Of a stretch of 15,132 nucleotides of DNA, positions 8,301 through 14,350 are shown piece after piece. The notes beneath the pieces were generated by a model, which saw only the letters and a program-made list of their open reading frames with translations, had not been told where the DNA came from and searched no databases. The position numbers and the translations under genes were made by a program. Source of the stretch: Bacteriovoracaceae bacterium (GTDB lineage: Bacteria > Bdellovibrionota > Bacteriovoracia > Bacteriovoracales > Bacteriovoracaceae); the NCBI GenBank assembly GCA_023954595.1, contig JAGSHJ010000028.1:1-15132 (forward strand), given 5' to 3'. The first letter of the stretch is position 1. Each line of letters opens with the position of its first letter.

Positions 8301-8589
8301 TGAAGCTTAAAGTCTTAGTTCCGTCGCCGCCCACGTAGTCTGCATACCTTGTGGTTCCGCCGATATTAAGTGCCAACCTGGGAGTGCCAGTAACTGTTAA
8401 AATAAATGGGTGAGTGAGTGTGAAGTTAAGCTCGTCTGTATCGTTGTAGAGACCACCAACTGGTGCGGTTACATTAAACTTGTCTACTGCAGGCTTGTGT
8501 TCTGCGAACAGTCCTGTTGTCTCTTCCACGGGCTGCTCAAAACAGCTTGAAAGTATAAATGTTAATAATATAAAAAGTAATGATTTCAT
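5377..8589 (-). CDS. Large surface lipoprotein with seven Ig-like repeats carrying Asp-rich loops
   Basis: This 1070-residue exported lipoprotein has signal MKSLLFILLTFILSSC with lipobox LSSC and lipidated Cys16; Phe17 is not an inner-membrane retention residue by the enterobacterial +2 rule. Residues 40-750 hold six copies of a roughly 115-125-residue repeat, and a seventh copy lies at 850-955. Each copy contains a V(T)GxPxxxxxxGG strand, a YxSGxGTxxLxFxY strand, a D-x-D-x-[DN]-G-[IVL] loop and LNGGxI-x-D. Residues 751-849 are a different Ig-like domain with Cys772 and Cys796. The C-terminal 110 residues include SETFTIKNIGTAP and resemble choice-of-anchor-D/ASPM-SPD-2-Hydin domains, with Cys1019 and Cys1030. 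The ATG at 8589 has GGAAG close upstream. Likely roles are adhesion or a surface layer. Relatives are typical of Bdellovibrionota, as far as I recall. The exact function is unknown. Confidence 0.87.
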   Translation of the reverse strand: MKSLLFILLTFILSSCFEQPVEETTGLFAEHKPAVDKFNVTAPVGGLYNDTDELNFTLTHPFILTVTGTPRLALNIGGTTRYADYVGGDGTKTLSFTYTVQAADNDADGISFSSSSLDLNGGNVTFNNGTAVVATELAFTAPTMTEVIVDNTAPSITSVTAPLDNTYLLDASMLFVATFDEKVYVTGQPQMQVNIGGSLVNVNYTGGSGTTNLAFRYTVLSTDLDMDGITLTPPLLLNSGTIVDSTGNNATLTFALQNAPNVYLDGDKPYILSFTPPADKTYVPGDTLVVSYKFTELVNVTGAPRVAIDVGGVTRYADYQSGTGTDTLTFSHSLNSGNEDEDGVDVADLIDLNGGTIKDAGGKDAFIIFYTPRTNGAIVDAPLPTVTSIVIPSAPADGYFNLGEEIFFTLTFNDEVDITGMPQLVMELTTLSPALTYIDYNSGSGSTSLVMRYVVQSGDEDHDGLILNPTLNLNSGTIKNQNGTNANLDITTAIAAIDTSLLKVDALIPTVGSITPPSNATYAIGDNLDFVFNFNEVIDVTGTPRVALNIGGVTRYASYQSGTGTSALTFRYQVQNTDLDTDGIDLSSASIDLNGGSLIDLGGNNADLDISSVIPNLTSVLVDGQRPAITSVTITANTYTDGQSISASVTFDDNVTVASATPSIAATFEAMAASPSFTYQSGTGTPTLIFNYTVAAGDNDDNGIDLAASIALAGSTIQDINGNDATLALSSTNFPSVYVDALGPNTVLTTPGNGSYINIATDSATFAINGTCDDATATYDLKIDGVSAAGQVGVSCDGANLSGTFNSTGLTEGAKSFTVTATDSYGNNSTSVANTVTKDTVAPNVSSLTAPANGNYAFNSNMDFTANFDEAVNVVGSRVGLDVGPSALYAQYNSGSSTSSIIYRYTVGGLDYDDNGIVVNSPIELNGGTIEDLAGNPISTLSFAPPNTTGITVNDGYPQFEWYNSGATLVTTYDYGDPNADASETFTIKNIGTAPTKASFNVRITTSDGGAFQLGTDNCSGNVIAINGTCTVTIDYRDKNPAGLKMGDATADDNGFGTNPGFVLDLRGTR
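5725..8472 (-). repeat. Protein-level tandem repeat array (seven related copies, one foreign domain inserted)
   Basis: Repeat units correspond to residues of about 40-161, 162-277, 278-391, 392-516, 517-634, 635-750 and 850-955 of the lipoprotein. The insert at 751-849 (DNA 6043-6339) is unrelated to them. Units 3 and 5 are closest: GGVTRYADYQSGTGTDTLTF and GGVTRYASYQSGTGTSALTF. Their codons differ at many silent positions, so the copies look old and are not a recent, recombination-prone duplication. Confidence 0.85.
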
Positions 8590-8816
8590 AAGCTTCCAGT
8601 GCTTTCATTTTACCTTCTTATCGGTACCGGCCAGCACAATCTTACTGATTTATTCGCTCTAAACCTTTTATTAGAGGCTTATTAGGTCATTCTGTTTGTT
8701 AGGCCTTTTTTAATATTTACGGGAGAGTGTTGAAGTGTCCAAATTAGTTGGCATACCTAAAAGGTCATTATTTCCTCATGCACGAATACTGGGCTTTTAT
8801 TGTTAAGATAAAGTTT
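8590..8816. other. Divergent intergenic region between two lipoprotein genes
   Basis: These 227 bases separate two genes that point away from each other, so they should hold both promoters. I see an 8-bp palindrome CGGTACCG at 8622-8629 and a hairpin CTCTAA/TTAGAG at 8657-8662/8671-8676 with an 8-base loop. A poor plus-strand candidate promoter has TTGAAG at 8730-8735. No convincing pair of promoter hexamers stands out. Confidence 0.4.
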
Positions 8817-9530
8817 ATGAAACTTTTGATCTTCACTTCTTTTCTAATTCTAAGTTCCTGCACTCAAAGAATTAAGGCACCAATAAACAGGATGATTTCC
8901 CCTGAGGCAATTGGACATGGGGCCGAGATTGAATACAAGCAGATGGGCTTTAGTGAAGGACTTCTCGATTTTTCGGGAAGTAAAACAGACAATGCTCTTA
9001 CAATGGGCTCGGTTGCTAATAGAGAGCTGTATTTAGCACTTGGAGTCGCTCAGAAGGCGGATATATTTATTAGGATTCCAGAGCAATCAACAAGTCTTTT
9101 AGGTGTAAAGGTCCAAGTATTAGGAGAGCCTAGTAAAGGAAGAAGCGAGGGACATAAGCTCGCATTCTCCGTGGCAATGGGTGCAGAACGAGACAGTTTT
9201 GAGGGAACTTACGATGTTAAACTGAAGTCAAATGCTCAAGATTTCTCTTTGATCCATGGGTATAGGCTGAATTCGATGATTCTATTATACGACAGCATAA
9301 CCTACAGTAAGTACAACTTCGAAGGCACTATAGAGAATGCAGGTCCAAGCTTCAGCTCGAATGAATTTGACTATACTGCCGAGAAAATTCTGGGTCTTCA
9401 GGGCGGTGTTGAAGTGGGTGGCAGTAGCTTTAAATTAAAACTAGAAATGGCATTTCAAAAAATATCTTGGACTCACACAGAGAGTAAAACCTATACCTCA
9501 TTTGGGTACAGTCTAACCGCTGGATTTTAG
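8817..9530 (+). CDS. Small lipoprotein with beta-rich, barrel-like body
   Basis: I do not recognise a named family. I chose the ATG at 8817, giving 237 residues, because it starts a perfect lipoprotein signal: MKLLIFTSFLILSSC with lipobox LSSC and lipidated Cys15. The frame is open further upstream to a TTG at 8748, but that would put 23 extra residues in front of the signal. The ribosome binding site is weak (an A/G-rich AAGATAAAG). The mature protein alternates hydrophobic and polar residues, as in outer-membrane strands (for example ELYLALGVAQ, KLAFSVAMGA, YSLTAGF), and ends in Phe, a feature of barrels recognised by the Bam complex. No catalytic motif is visible. It lies 73 bases before the PorV/FadL-like gene on the same strand, which suggests a related outer-membrane role. 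Confidence 0.75.
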   Translation: MKLLIFTSFLILSSCTQRIKAPINRMISPEAIGHGAEIEYKQMGFSEGLLDFSGSKTDNALTMGSVANRELYLALGVAQKADIFIRIPEQSTSLLGVKVQVLGEPSKGRSEGHKLAFSVAMGAERDSFEGTYDVKLKSNAQDFSLIHGYRLNSMILLYDSITYSKYNFEGTIENAGPSFSSNEFDYTAEKILGLQGGVEVGGSSFKLKLEMAFQKISWTHTESKTYTSFGYSLTAGF

Positions 9531-9569
9531 GGAAACAATTGCCCTAATGAGCTTCTAATAGCTGCTTTA

Positions 9570-9578
9570 TGTTAGAAT
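9570..9578 (+). promoter_or_regulatory. Possible extended -10 promoter for the PorV/FadL-like gene
   Basis: TG-T-TAGAAT at 9570-9578 is an extended -10 with a 5-of-6 hexamer and no clear -35. This resembles the promoter assigned to the CNNM gene. Transcription would start near 9585, about 19 bases before the ATG at 9604, leaving room for the AAGGG ribosome binding site at 9593-9597. Confidence 0.35.
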
Positions 9579-9603
9579 TGTTGGTGTAAACCAAGGGTTT
9601 TAA

Positions 9604-10704
9604 ATGAAGCTTATTCTTATCACAATTCTATTTTCAAATTTTGCATTGGCCATACTGGACTTTGAGGATGCTGCATATCCTGAATTGATGACTTCATCAC
9701 GTGCTCTAGCAATGGGTAACGCTTACATGAATAAGGTGGATGATTCATGGTCTGCTTTTTATAATCCTGCGGGACTTGGCACTGTTAGAGGTGTCCAATT
9801 TCATCTAACTAACATTCACTTAGAAACCAATAACGGCTACCTTGATGTCACTGGCGGAAGTGGTAGCTTTCTAGATTCAACTAGCAATTATACGAAGGCC
9901 TTTAAAGCTGATGGACTGAGAGATCTTCTAGCTGATGATCCTGGGAAAATGTCACATGCTCGTGTGGCCTTATTTCCAAATATTACCTTCAGAGGTCTAA
10001 CCCTAGGTTGGCTTTATTCTCAGCAAAATAGGGGACGCTTAAAAAGTGCAACAGCTGATTTTGAACTGGCCGAAAGAGTTGATTGGGGTCCAGTAATTGC
10101 GCTTAATCTGTCTTTATTTGGCGGGGTTGTGAAGTTTGGTATATCGGGTACTTATCTTACACGAAAGCAAATCCAAAAAGATTTTGGTGCAAGTGATCCA
10201 ACGACCATCGATGAGGATGTAGATTATAAAAAAGGCTCAATGACTTACTTGGTAGCGGGAACAAGAATCACTCTTCCTGTGTTTATGCTACCAACTTTTT
10301 CTGTTGTATATAGAAACTCTTCCAATGGGCAGTGGTACGATACTGAATTAGGTGGTGCTCCAGATAAAATCCCTCAAACAATCGATGGAGGTTTCTCTAT
10401 AACTCCATACACTGCCAGAAACGCAAGACTTCATTTAGAAGTGAACTACAAGGACATGGGAAACTTCTATGAAGATGTGGGGATGAAGAGAAAGCTTTTG
10501 GTCGGAATGGAGTTTGATTGGGCCAGAACCTTCTTTTTTCGCCTAGGAGCAGGTGATGGATGGGGCTCTGGTGGAATAGGTGTCAGAAATAAACGTTTTA
10601 TATTTGATCTAACTACGTACGCTATTGAGGCCTCAAGAGAGTCAAATGCCTATAGAGAAGAAGAAGATAGAAGGTATGTTTTATCAATTGCTTCAGGATT
10701 TTAG
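9604..10704 (+). CDS. PorV/FadL-like outer-membrane beta-barrel protein
   Basis: The 366-residue protein has a Sec signal peptide (MKLILITILFSNFALA, cleavage after Ala16). The mature N-terminus carries the hallmark of the PorV/PorQ/UPF0164 and FadL-related barrels: SSRALAMGNAYMNKVDDSWS followed by AFYNPAGLG (residues 31-59). In these proteins that segment forms the hatch region and first strands. Alternating amphipathic strands continue to the last residues (VLSIASGF), with a terminal Phe as the Bam signal. In relatives the family includes long-chain fatty acid transporters and Bacteroidota secretion partners. No sequence feature here fixes the substrate. AAGGG at 9593-9597 lies 6 bases before the ATG. 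It is probably expressed independently of the lipoprotein gene upstream, though co-transcription is possible. Confidence 0.82.
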   Translation: MKLILITILFSNFALAILDFEDAAYPELMTSSRALAMGNAYMNKVDDSWSAFYNPAGLGTVRGVQFHLTNIHLETNNGYLDVTGGSGSFLDSTSNYTKAFKADGLRDLLADDPGKMSHARVALFPNITFRGLTLGWLYSQQNRGRLKSATADFELAERVDWGPVIALNLSLFGGVVKFGISGTYLTRKQIQKDFGASDPTTIDEDVDYKKGSMTYLVAGTRITLPVFMLPTFSVVYRNSSNGQWYDTELGGAPDKIPQTIDGGFSITPYTARNARLHLEVNYKDMGNFYEDVGMKRKLLVGMEFDWARTFFFRLGAGDGWGSGGIGVRNKRFIFDLTTYAIEASRESNAYREEEDRRYVLSIASGF

Positions 10705-10750
10705 GCCAGCATCGCTTTCAGATGTAATTATTTCAACATTTTAGGGCCTT

Positions 10751-10756
10751 TATAAT
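10751..10756 (+). promoter_or_regulatory. -10 element of the radical SAM gene promoter
   Basis: TATAAT at 10751-10756 is a perfect -10 hexamer. The -35 position 17 bases upstream reads TTATTT, a poor match. Transcription would start near 10763, two bases before the left arm of the inverted repeat described in the next entry. The RNA would therefore begin with that structure. Confidence 0.45.
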
Positions 10757-10762
10757 TAAAAA

Positions 10763-10853
10763 TGGCCAATAATGACAAGAGTTGTTAAAAACACCCTCAA
10801 ACATTAGAGGGTGGAATTCACCCATATAACATTATTGGCAAGGCGACTCCAAA
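10763..10853 (+). ncRNA. Candidate structured 5' leader with alternative hairpins upstream of the radical SAM gene
   Basis: A perfect 10-bp inverted repeat closes the leader: GCCAATAATG (10765-10774) with CATTATTGGC (10830-10839). Inside it are a small ACAA/TTGT hairpin (10775-10778/10782-10785) and a 7-bp CACCCTC/GAGGGTG hairpin (10792-10798/10807-10813). GGGTG at 10809-10813 can instead pair with CACCC at 10819-10823 across a 5-base loop, so the two hairpins exclude each other. The closing arm directly touches AAGG (10840-10843), the likely ribosome binding site. On the minus strand the 7-bp hairpin is followed by TTTTT and looks like a terminator. I match it to no known riboswitch class. 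Confidence 0.45.
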
Positions 10854-13565
10854 ATGAAGAGAAAGAATCCATACGCGTCCTTTTTGGACGATCTAGAAAA
10901 ACCGGCAAGATACATCGGTGGTGAGCACTTTATCTTACAAAAAGATTGGGACTCAATGATTGGTAAAGCAGCTCTATGCTTTCCCGATGTCTATGAGATA
11001 GGAATGAGCCATTTGGGCTTTAAGATTTTATATGAAGAAATAAATAAGCATGAAAACCTTTGTGCTGAACGCTGTTTTGCTCCATGGATCGATATGGAAA
11101 AGCAAATGAGAGAGCGTGAGTTGCCTTTGGTTTCTTTAGAGAACTTTCGTCCATTAAAGGAATTTGATGTTGTTGGCTTCTCTTTGCAATATGAAATGAG
11201 TTACACAAACATTTTAAACATGCTTGATCTAGGCGGAATTAGTGTTTGGCAAAAAGATAGAAAAGAAGAAGAGCCATTCGTAATCGCTGGTGGTCCTTGT
11301 GCGACTCACCCTGAGCCAATCGCTCCTTTTCTAGATTTTGTTTTAGTAGGTGATGGAGAGAAAATCTTCTCTCGTATCGTTCACTTTATTGGTGAAGCTA
11401 GAAACGCTGGTATGAAGCGTGAGCATATTTTATTTGAACTGGCTAAGTGGGATGGCATATATGTGCCAAGCTTTTATGAAACTGAGATCGATGAAGCTAG
11501 TCAGCTAGAAGTTGTAACAGGGCCTAAGCCTGAGTTCGAAGGTGAAATTGCCCCTCGAGTGAAACGCTACTTTGTTGATAGCTTAAAAGATTACCCTTTC
11601 CCTACAAAGTCACCTATTCCACACATGACAGCGATCTTTGATCGTTTCTCAGTGGAGTTAAGTCGAGGATGTACTGAAGGTTGTCGTTTCTGCCAGGCCG
11701 GAATGATCTATCGTCCGGTAAGAGAGAGAAAGCCAGTTGATGTAATGAACCTTGTTTTAGACGGGATTAAAAACGGTGGCTTCGATGAAGCGAGTTTGAC
11801 TTGCTTGTCCACTGCGGATTATTCAGCGGTAACTCCTTTGGTTGTCGATCTTCTAGATAAGCTTGCAAAGGATCGTGCGACTCTTGGTATTAGTTCTCTA
11901 AGAGCTTATGGCCTGGATAACCGAGTTTTGGATAAGCTTGCCGAGGTAAGAAACACTTCTTTAACTTTTGCGCCAGAGGCCGGAAGTGAAAGAATGAGAA
12001 AGGTAATTAATAAAAACGTATCTGAACAAGATATGATGAATACTGCTAGAGAAGTCTTCAGCAGAGGTTGGAAGAAGATGAAGTTGTACTTCATGATAGG
12101 TCTTCCAACAGAAGAAGATGAAGATGTTATCGCCATTATGGAAACTGGGATGAAGGCACGCCAAGTGGCCCAGAAAGAGTGTGGAGTTAAAAATCCAAAT
12201 ATCACAATCTCTGCCTCTTCATTTGTTCCAAAGCCTCACACCCCATTTCAGTGGGCAAGTATGATTACTTTGGACGAGATCATTAGAAAGCAAAACCTTC
12301 TTAAGGACTATGCTGTTAAATATGGTCTTTCGTTTAGAAAACACTTCTCAAAAATATCTCACTTGGAAGGAATCGTCTCAAGAGGCGATAGAAGAGTTGG
12401 GAATATGATTTACAGGGCCTGGGAAAAAGGCTGTCGTTTTGATGGATGGGATGAAACATTTGATTATGACAAATGGATGGAGTCTCTTGAAGAAACAGGT
12501 ATTGAACCAAAATATATGCTTGGCACTATCCCTGTAATGTCTAGACTTCCATGGGACCATATTGATGTTGGTTTGGAAGACAAGTTTCTTGAAAGAGAGT
12601 GGAAGAAAGCGACTAAGAATAGACTATCTCCTCCATGTGGCAAGGTTGCTGGGATGATCGTTCACCACACAAACCTTGAAGCATTGGAACAGACATTTGA
12701 TGTCGATAAGAAGAGAATCGTTTGTTATCACTGCGGTGTTGAGTGTGATCTTAAGGGGATGGTCGATGAGAGAAGAGACTACCTAACTTCGATGAATGCT
12801 GTTAAGGATCTTCCTTATGAGGCCCCTCAGGAACGTAAGAAGATTGTTGAACTTCGAGAGAAGAGAGGCCAAAACGTTGGCTATAAGTATCGAATTGAGT
12901 TTTCAAAGATTGGACCTCTAAGTTTTATCAGTCATTTGGATACACAGAAAATTGTGGCCAGAATCTTTAAGCGTGCGGAAGTTGAGATCCTTCACTCTGA
13001 AGGCTATAAGTCTAGACCGCTTATTTCTTTTGGACCTGCACTGACTCTTGGAATCAGCTCTCTTAGAGAGTTCTTTGATGTTAGAGTTCCTGAGCCTTGG
13101 GAGAATCCTGAAGAAGTTTTAAAGAAGCTTCAAGAGCACTCTGAAAAAGGTATTCTATTTAATTCAATTGAAGAGATTGTTGGAAAGATGCCGTCAATTC
13201 AGGACTCTGTGAAAGAATTCACTTATTTTGTTAAAGTCGATAATCCAGAATTATTGAGTAAGACAATTGAAGAGATTCGTTCACAAGAACAAATCCTTGT
13301 AAGTTCTTATAACAAAAAGAAGAAGGCCTTTATTGAAAAAGATATAAAGCCCAAGGTAGAGGATATCTACTTAGGTGAGCTTTCTTTGCCTGAAGATAAG
13401 ATGAATATTATTGATGAGGTTTCTCCATGTAAGGGGCAGGGACTTTTCATCAAAACCAAAGTGGATCAAGGTTCTTCTATTCGTCCAAGCGAAATTATAG
13501 AAGTTCTTAAATCCAAAGGTCTTGTTACTCACAGACCAATCAAGTCCGAAATCCTTTTGGCCTAA
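10854..13565 (+). CDS. Radical SAM protein, TIGR03960 family, fused to a TIGR03936/DUF2344 domain
   Basis: The 903-residue cytoplasmic protein carries one [4Fe-4S] radical SAM centre. Residues 1-240 form the family's N-terminal region (FPDVYEIGMSHLGFKILY and IAGGPCATHPEP), called B12-binding-like in the family. The radical SAM domain follows at about 255-500 with CxxxCxxC at Cys273, Cys277 and Cys280 (SRGCTEGCRFCQAG). Residues 590-632 hold a second Cys set: Cys595, then Cys624, Cys627 and Cys631 (CYHCGVEC), which could bind metal. The DUF2344 domain lies at about 676-900 (FSKIGPLSFISHLDTQKI). The substrate of this family is not known to me. In many bacteria the gene lies near rng and the L21/L27 ribosomal protein genes; here neither neighbour is present. 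The ATG at 10854 matches the family's N-terminus. The ribosome binding site is weak (AAGG, 10 bases upstream) and adjoins a structured leader. Confidence 0.9.
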   Translation: MKRKNPYASFLDDLEKPARYIGGEHFILQKDWDSMIGKAALCFPDVYEIGMSHLGFKILYEEINKHENLCAERCFAPWIDMEKQMRERELPLVSLENFRPLKEFDVVGFSLQYEMSYTNILNMLDLGGISVWQKDRKEEEPFVIAGGPCATHPEPIAPFLDFVLVGDGEKIFSRIVHFIGEARNAGMKREHILFELAKWDGIYVPSFYETEIDEASQLEVVTGPKPEFEGEIAPRVKRYFVDSLKDYPFPTKSPIPHMTAIFDRFSVELSRGCTEGCRFCQAGMIYRPVRERKPVDVMNLVLDGIKNGGFDEASLTCLSTADYSAVTPLVVDLLDKLAKDRATLGISSLRAYGLDNRVLDKLAEVRNTSLTFAPEAGSERMRKVINKNVSEQDMMNTAREVFSRGWKKMKLYFMIGLPTEEDEDVIAIMETGMKARQVAQKECGVKNPNITISASSFVPKPHTPFQWASMITLDEIIRKQNLLKDYAVKYGLSFRKHFSKISHLEGIVSRGDRRVGNMIYRAWEKGCRFDGWDETFDYDKWMESLEETGIEPKYMLGTIPVMSRLPWDHIDVGLEDKFLEREWKKATKNRLSPPCGKVAGMIVHHTNLEALEQTFDVDKKRIVCYHCGVECDLKGMVDERRDYLTSMNAVKDLPYEAPQERKKIVELREKRGQNVGYKYRIEFSKIGPLSFISHLDTQKIVARIFKRAEVEILHSEGYKSRPLISFGPALTLGISSLREFFDVRVPEPWENPEEVLKKLQEHSEKGILFNSIEEIVGKMPSIQDSVKEFTYFVKVDNPELLSKTIEEIRSQEQILVSSYNKKKKAFIEKDIKPKVEDIYLGELSLPEDKMNIIDEVSPCKGQGLFIKTKVDQGSSIRPSEIIEVLKSKGLVTHRPIKSEILLA

Positions 13566-14350
13566 TAAATATTGTCGCTCTTGTGTTCAAACATGAGAGC
13601 GACTTTTTTCATAACTTGCTGGGCCTTACTTCTTTGACCATGTTTTCTAAGAGATTTTACAAGACCATTCCATAAGAGCTCATCATTGGGATTTTTAGTT
13701 AGGGCCATTTCATACTGTTTTATTTGTCTCTTTCTAGGTCCTTCCAATCTCACGATGTCATTGATTAATGTTCCTGTTGCACCATGATGTTTTACAAGTT
13801 CTTTATAGGTTCTAAGAGAGCTCATCTTGGATGAGGTCTCCATTGCTTTTGCTTGCTTGTATAGCAGGAGTGGCTCCATTTCTGAGGTGATCTGGAAAGG
13901 TCTTATGAAACTTTTGGCCCAGAATTCTCCTGCATCCCACTTGTGCATAAAATCTTTAAAACTTAGTCGGCTACTTTTAAGTTCTTGATCAAAAACAAAG
14001 ATGGTCTCATCCCGCAATTCAAGTCCATAGGCCTCATAGAATTGATGGTTCATGAAAATTGTTACACTTCGATCATTTTTGATCTCTTCTATGATGTCCA
14101 CGAGTGTGGCCACTTTAAGGTTTAGATAGCCTAATTCAGTCATGGACTGTGTGAACTCATCACGAGAACAATTTTTATTTCGGCATGAAGTATTTTTAAA
14201 ATTTTTTAACGTATGAAGTGATGATGGTGTGAATTTCTGAACAATAGGAGATTCTAATGAAATCGGTCTATCTTCTTTGGGGACTTCGATCGTTTTTGTG
14301 TGTGAGCAGCTGAAGAATAGCAACAGGCACCAGAGAAATCTAAAAAACAT
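13562..14350 (-). CDS. Lipoprotein with degenerate C39-peptidase-like region and TPR tail
   Basis: The 262-residue protein starts with MFFRFLWCLLLFFSC, lipobox LFFSC with lipidated Cys15 and Ser16 after it, so outer-membrane sorting is likely. GGAGG lies 7 bases before the ATG. Residues of about 54-155 resemble, in order and spacing, PA2778-type proteins with a C39-like peptidase domain: a Cys-containing segment (NTSCRNKNCSRDEF), VTIFMNHQ where relatives have the oxyanion strand, IFVFD, then LSFKDFMHKWDAGEFWAKSFIRP, where relatives read LRxFxxTWxRxGYWAxVVxPP. The His expected before the GYD-type strand is replaced by Phe/Tyr, so it is probably inactive. Residues of about 205-255 look like one or two TPR repeats (QYEMALTKNPND, LLWNGLVKSLRKHG). 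The last codons contain the terminator of the convergent radical SAM gene. The C39 link is my inference by eye. Confidence 0.72.
   Translation of the reverse strand: MFFRFLWCLLLFFSCSHTKTIEVPKEDRPISLESPIVQKFTPSSLHTLKNFKNTSCRNKNCSRDEFTQSMTELGYLNLKVATLVDIIEEIKNDRSVTIFMNHQFYEAYGLELRDETIFVFDQELKSSRLSFKDFMHKWDAGEFWAKSFIRPFQITSEMEPLLLYKQAKAMETSSKMSSLRTYKELVKHHGATGTLINDIVRLEGPRKRQIKQYEMALTKNPNDELLWNGLVKSLRKHGQRSKAQQVMKKVALMFEHKSDNIY
13574..13609 (+). terminator. Intrinsic terminator of the radical SAM gene, inside the opposing coding sequence
   Basis: GTCGCTCT (13574-13581) and AGAGCGAC (13596-13603) form a perfect 8-bp stem. About five further pairs, two of them wobbles, extend the stem to a small loop near 13587-13590. 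Six T follow at 13604-13609. It lies 8 bases after the TAA of the radical SAM gene and within the last 16 codons of the minus-strand lipoprotein gene. On the minus strand the trailing sequence is AATATTTATT, so weak termination there is possible too. Confidence 0.85.

Noticed and set aside
8537..8608. 23-codon minus-strand frame (MKALEAYEIITF...) with AAGAAGG upstream, overlapping the start of the repeat lipoprotein
   Set aside because: It could be a leader peptide, but most of it lies out of frame inside the signal-peptide codons of the real gene and it has no recognisable feature.
8748..8816. TTG 8748 or ATG 8778 as start of the small lipoprotein
   Set aside because: Both would bury the lipoprotein signal behind extra residues, and neither has a ribosome binding site. 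The signal begins exactly at ATG 8817.
9527..9547. TTAGGG/CCCTAA inverted repeat at the end of the small lipoprotein gene as a terminator
   Set aside because: The stem is 6 bp with a 9-base loop, includes the stop codon, and has no T-tract after it.
11906..12205. Minus-strand open frames inside the radical SAM gene
   Set aside because: They are antisense shadows of well-conserved radical SAM codons.
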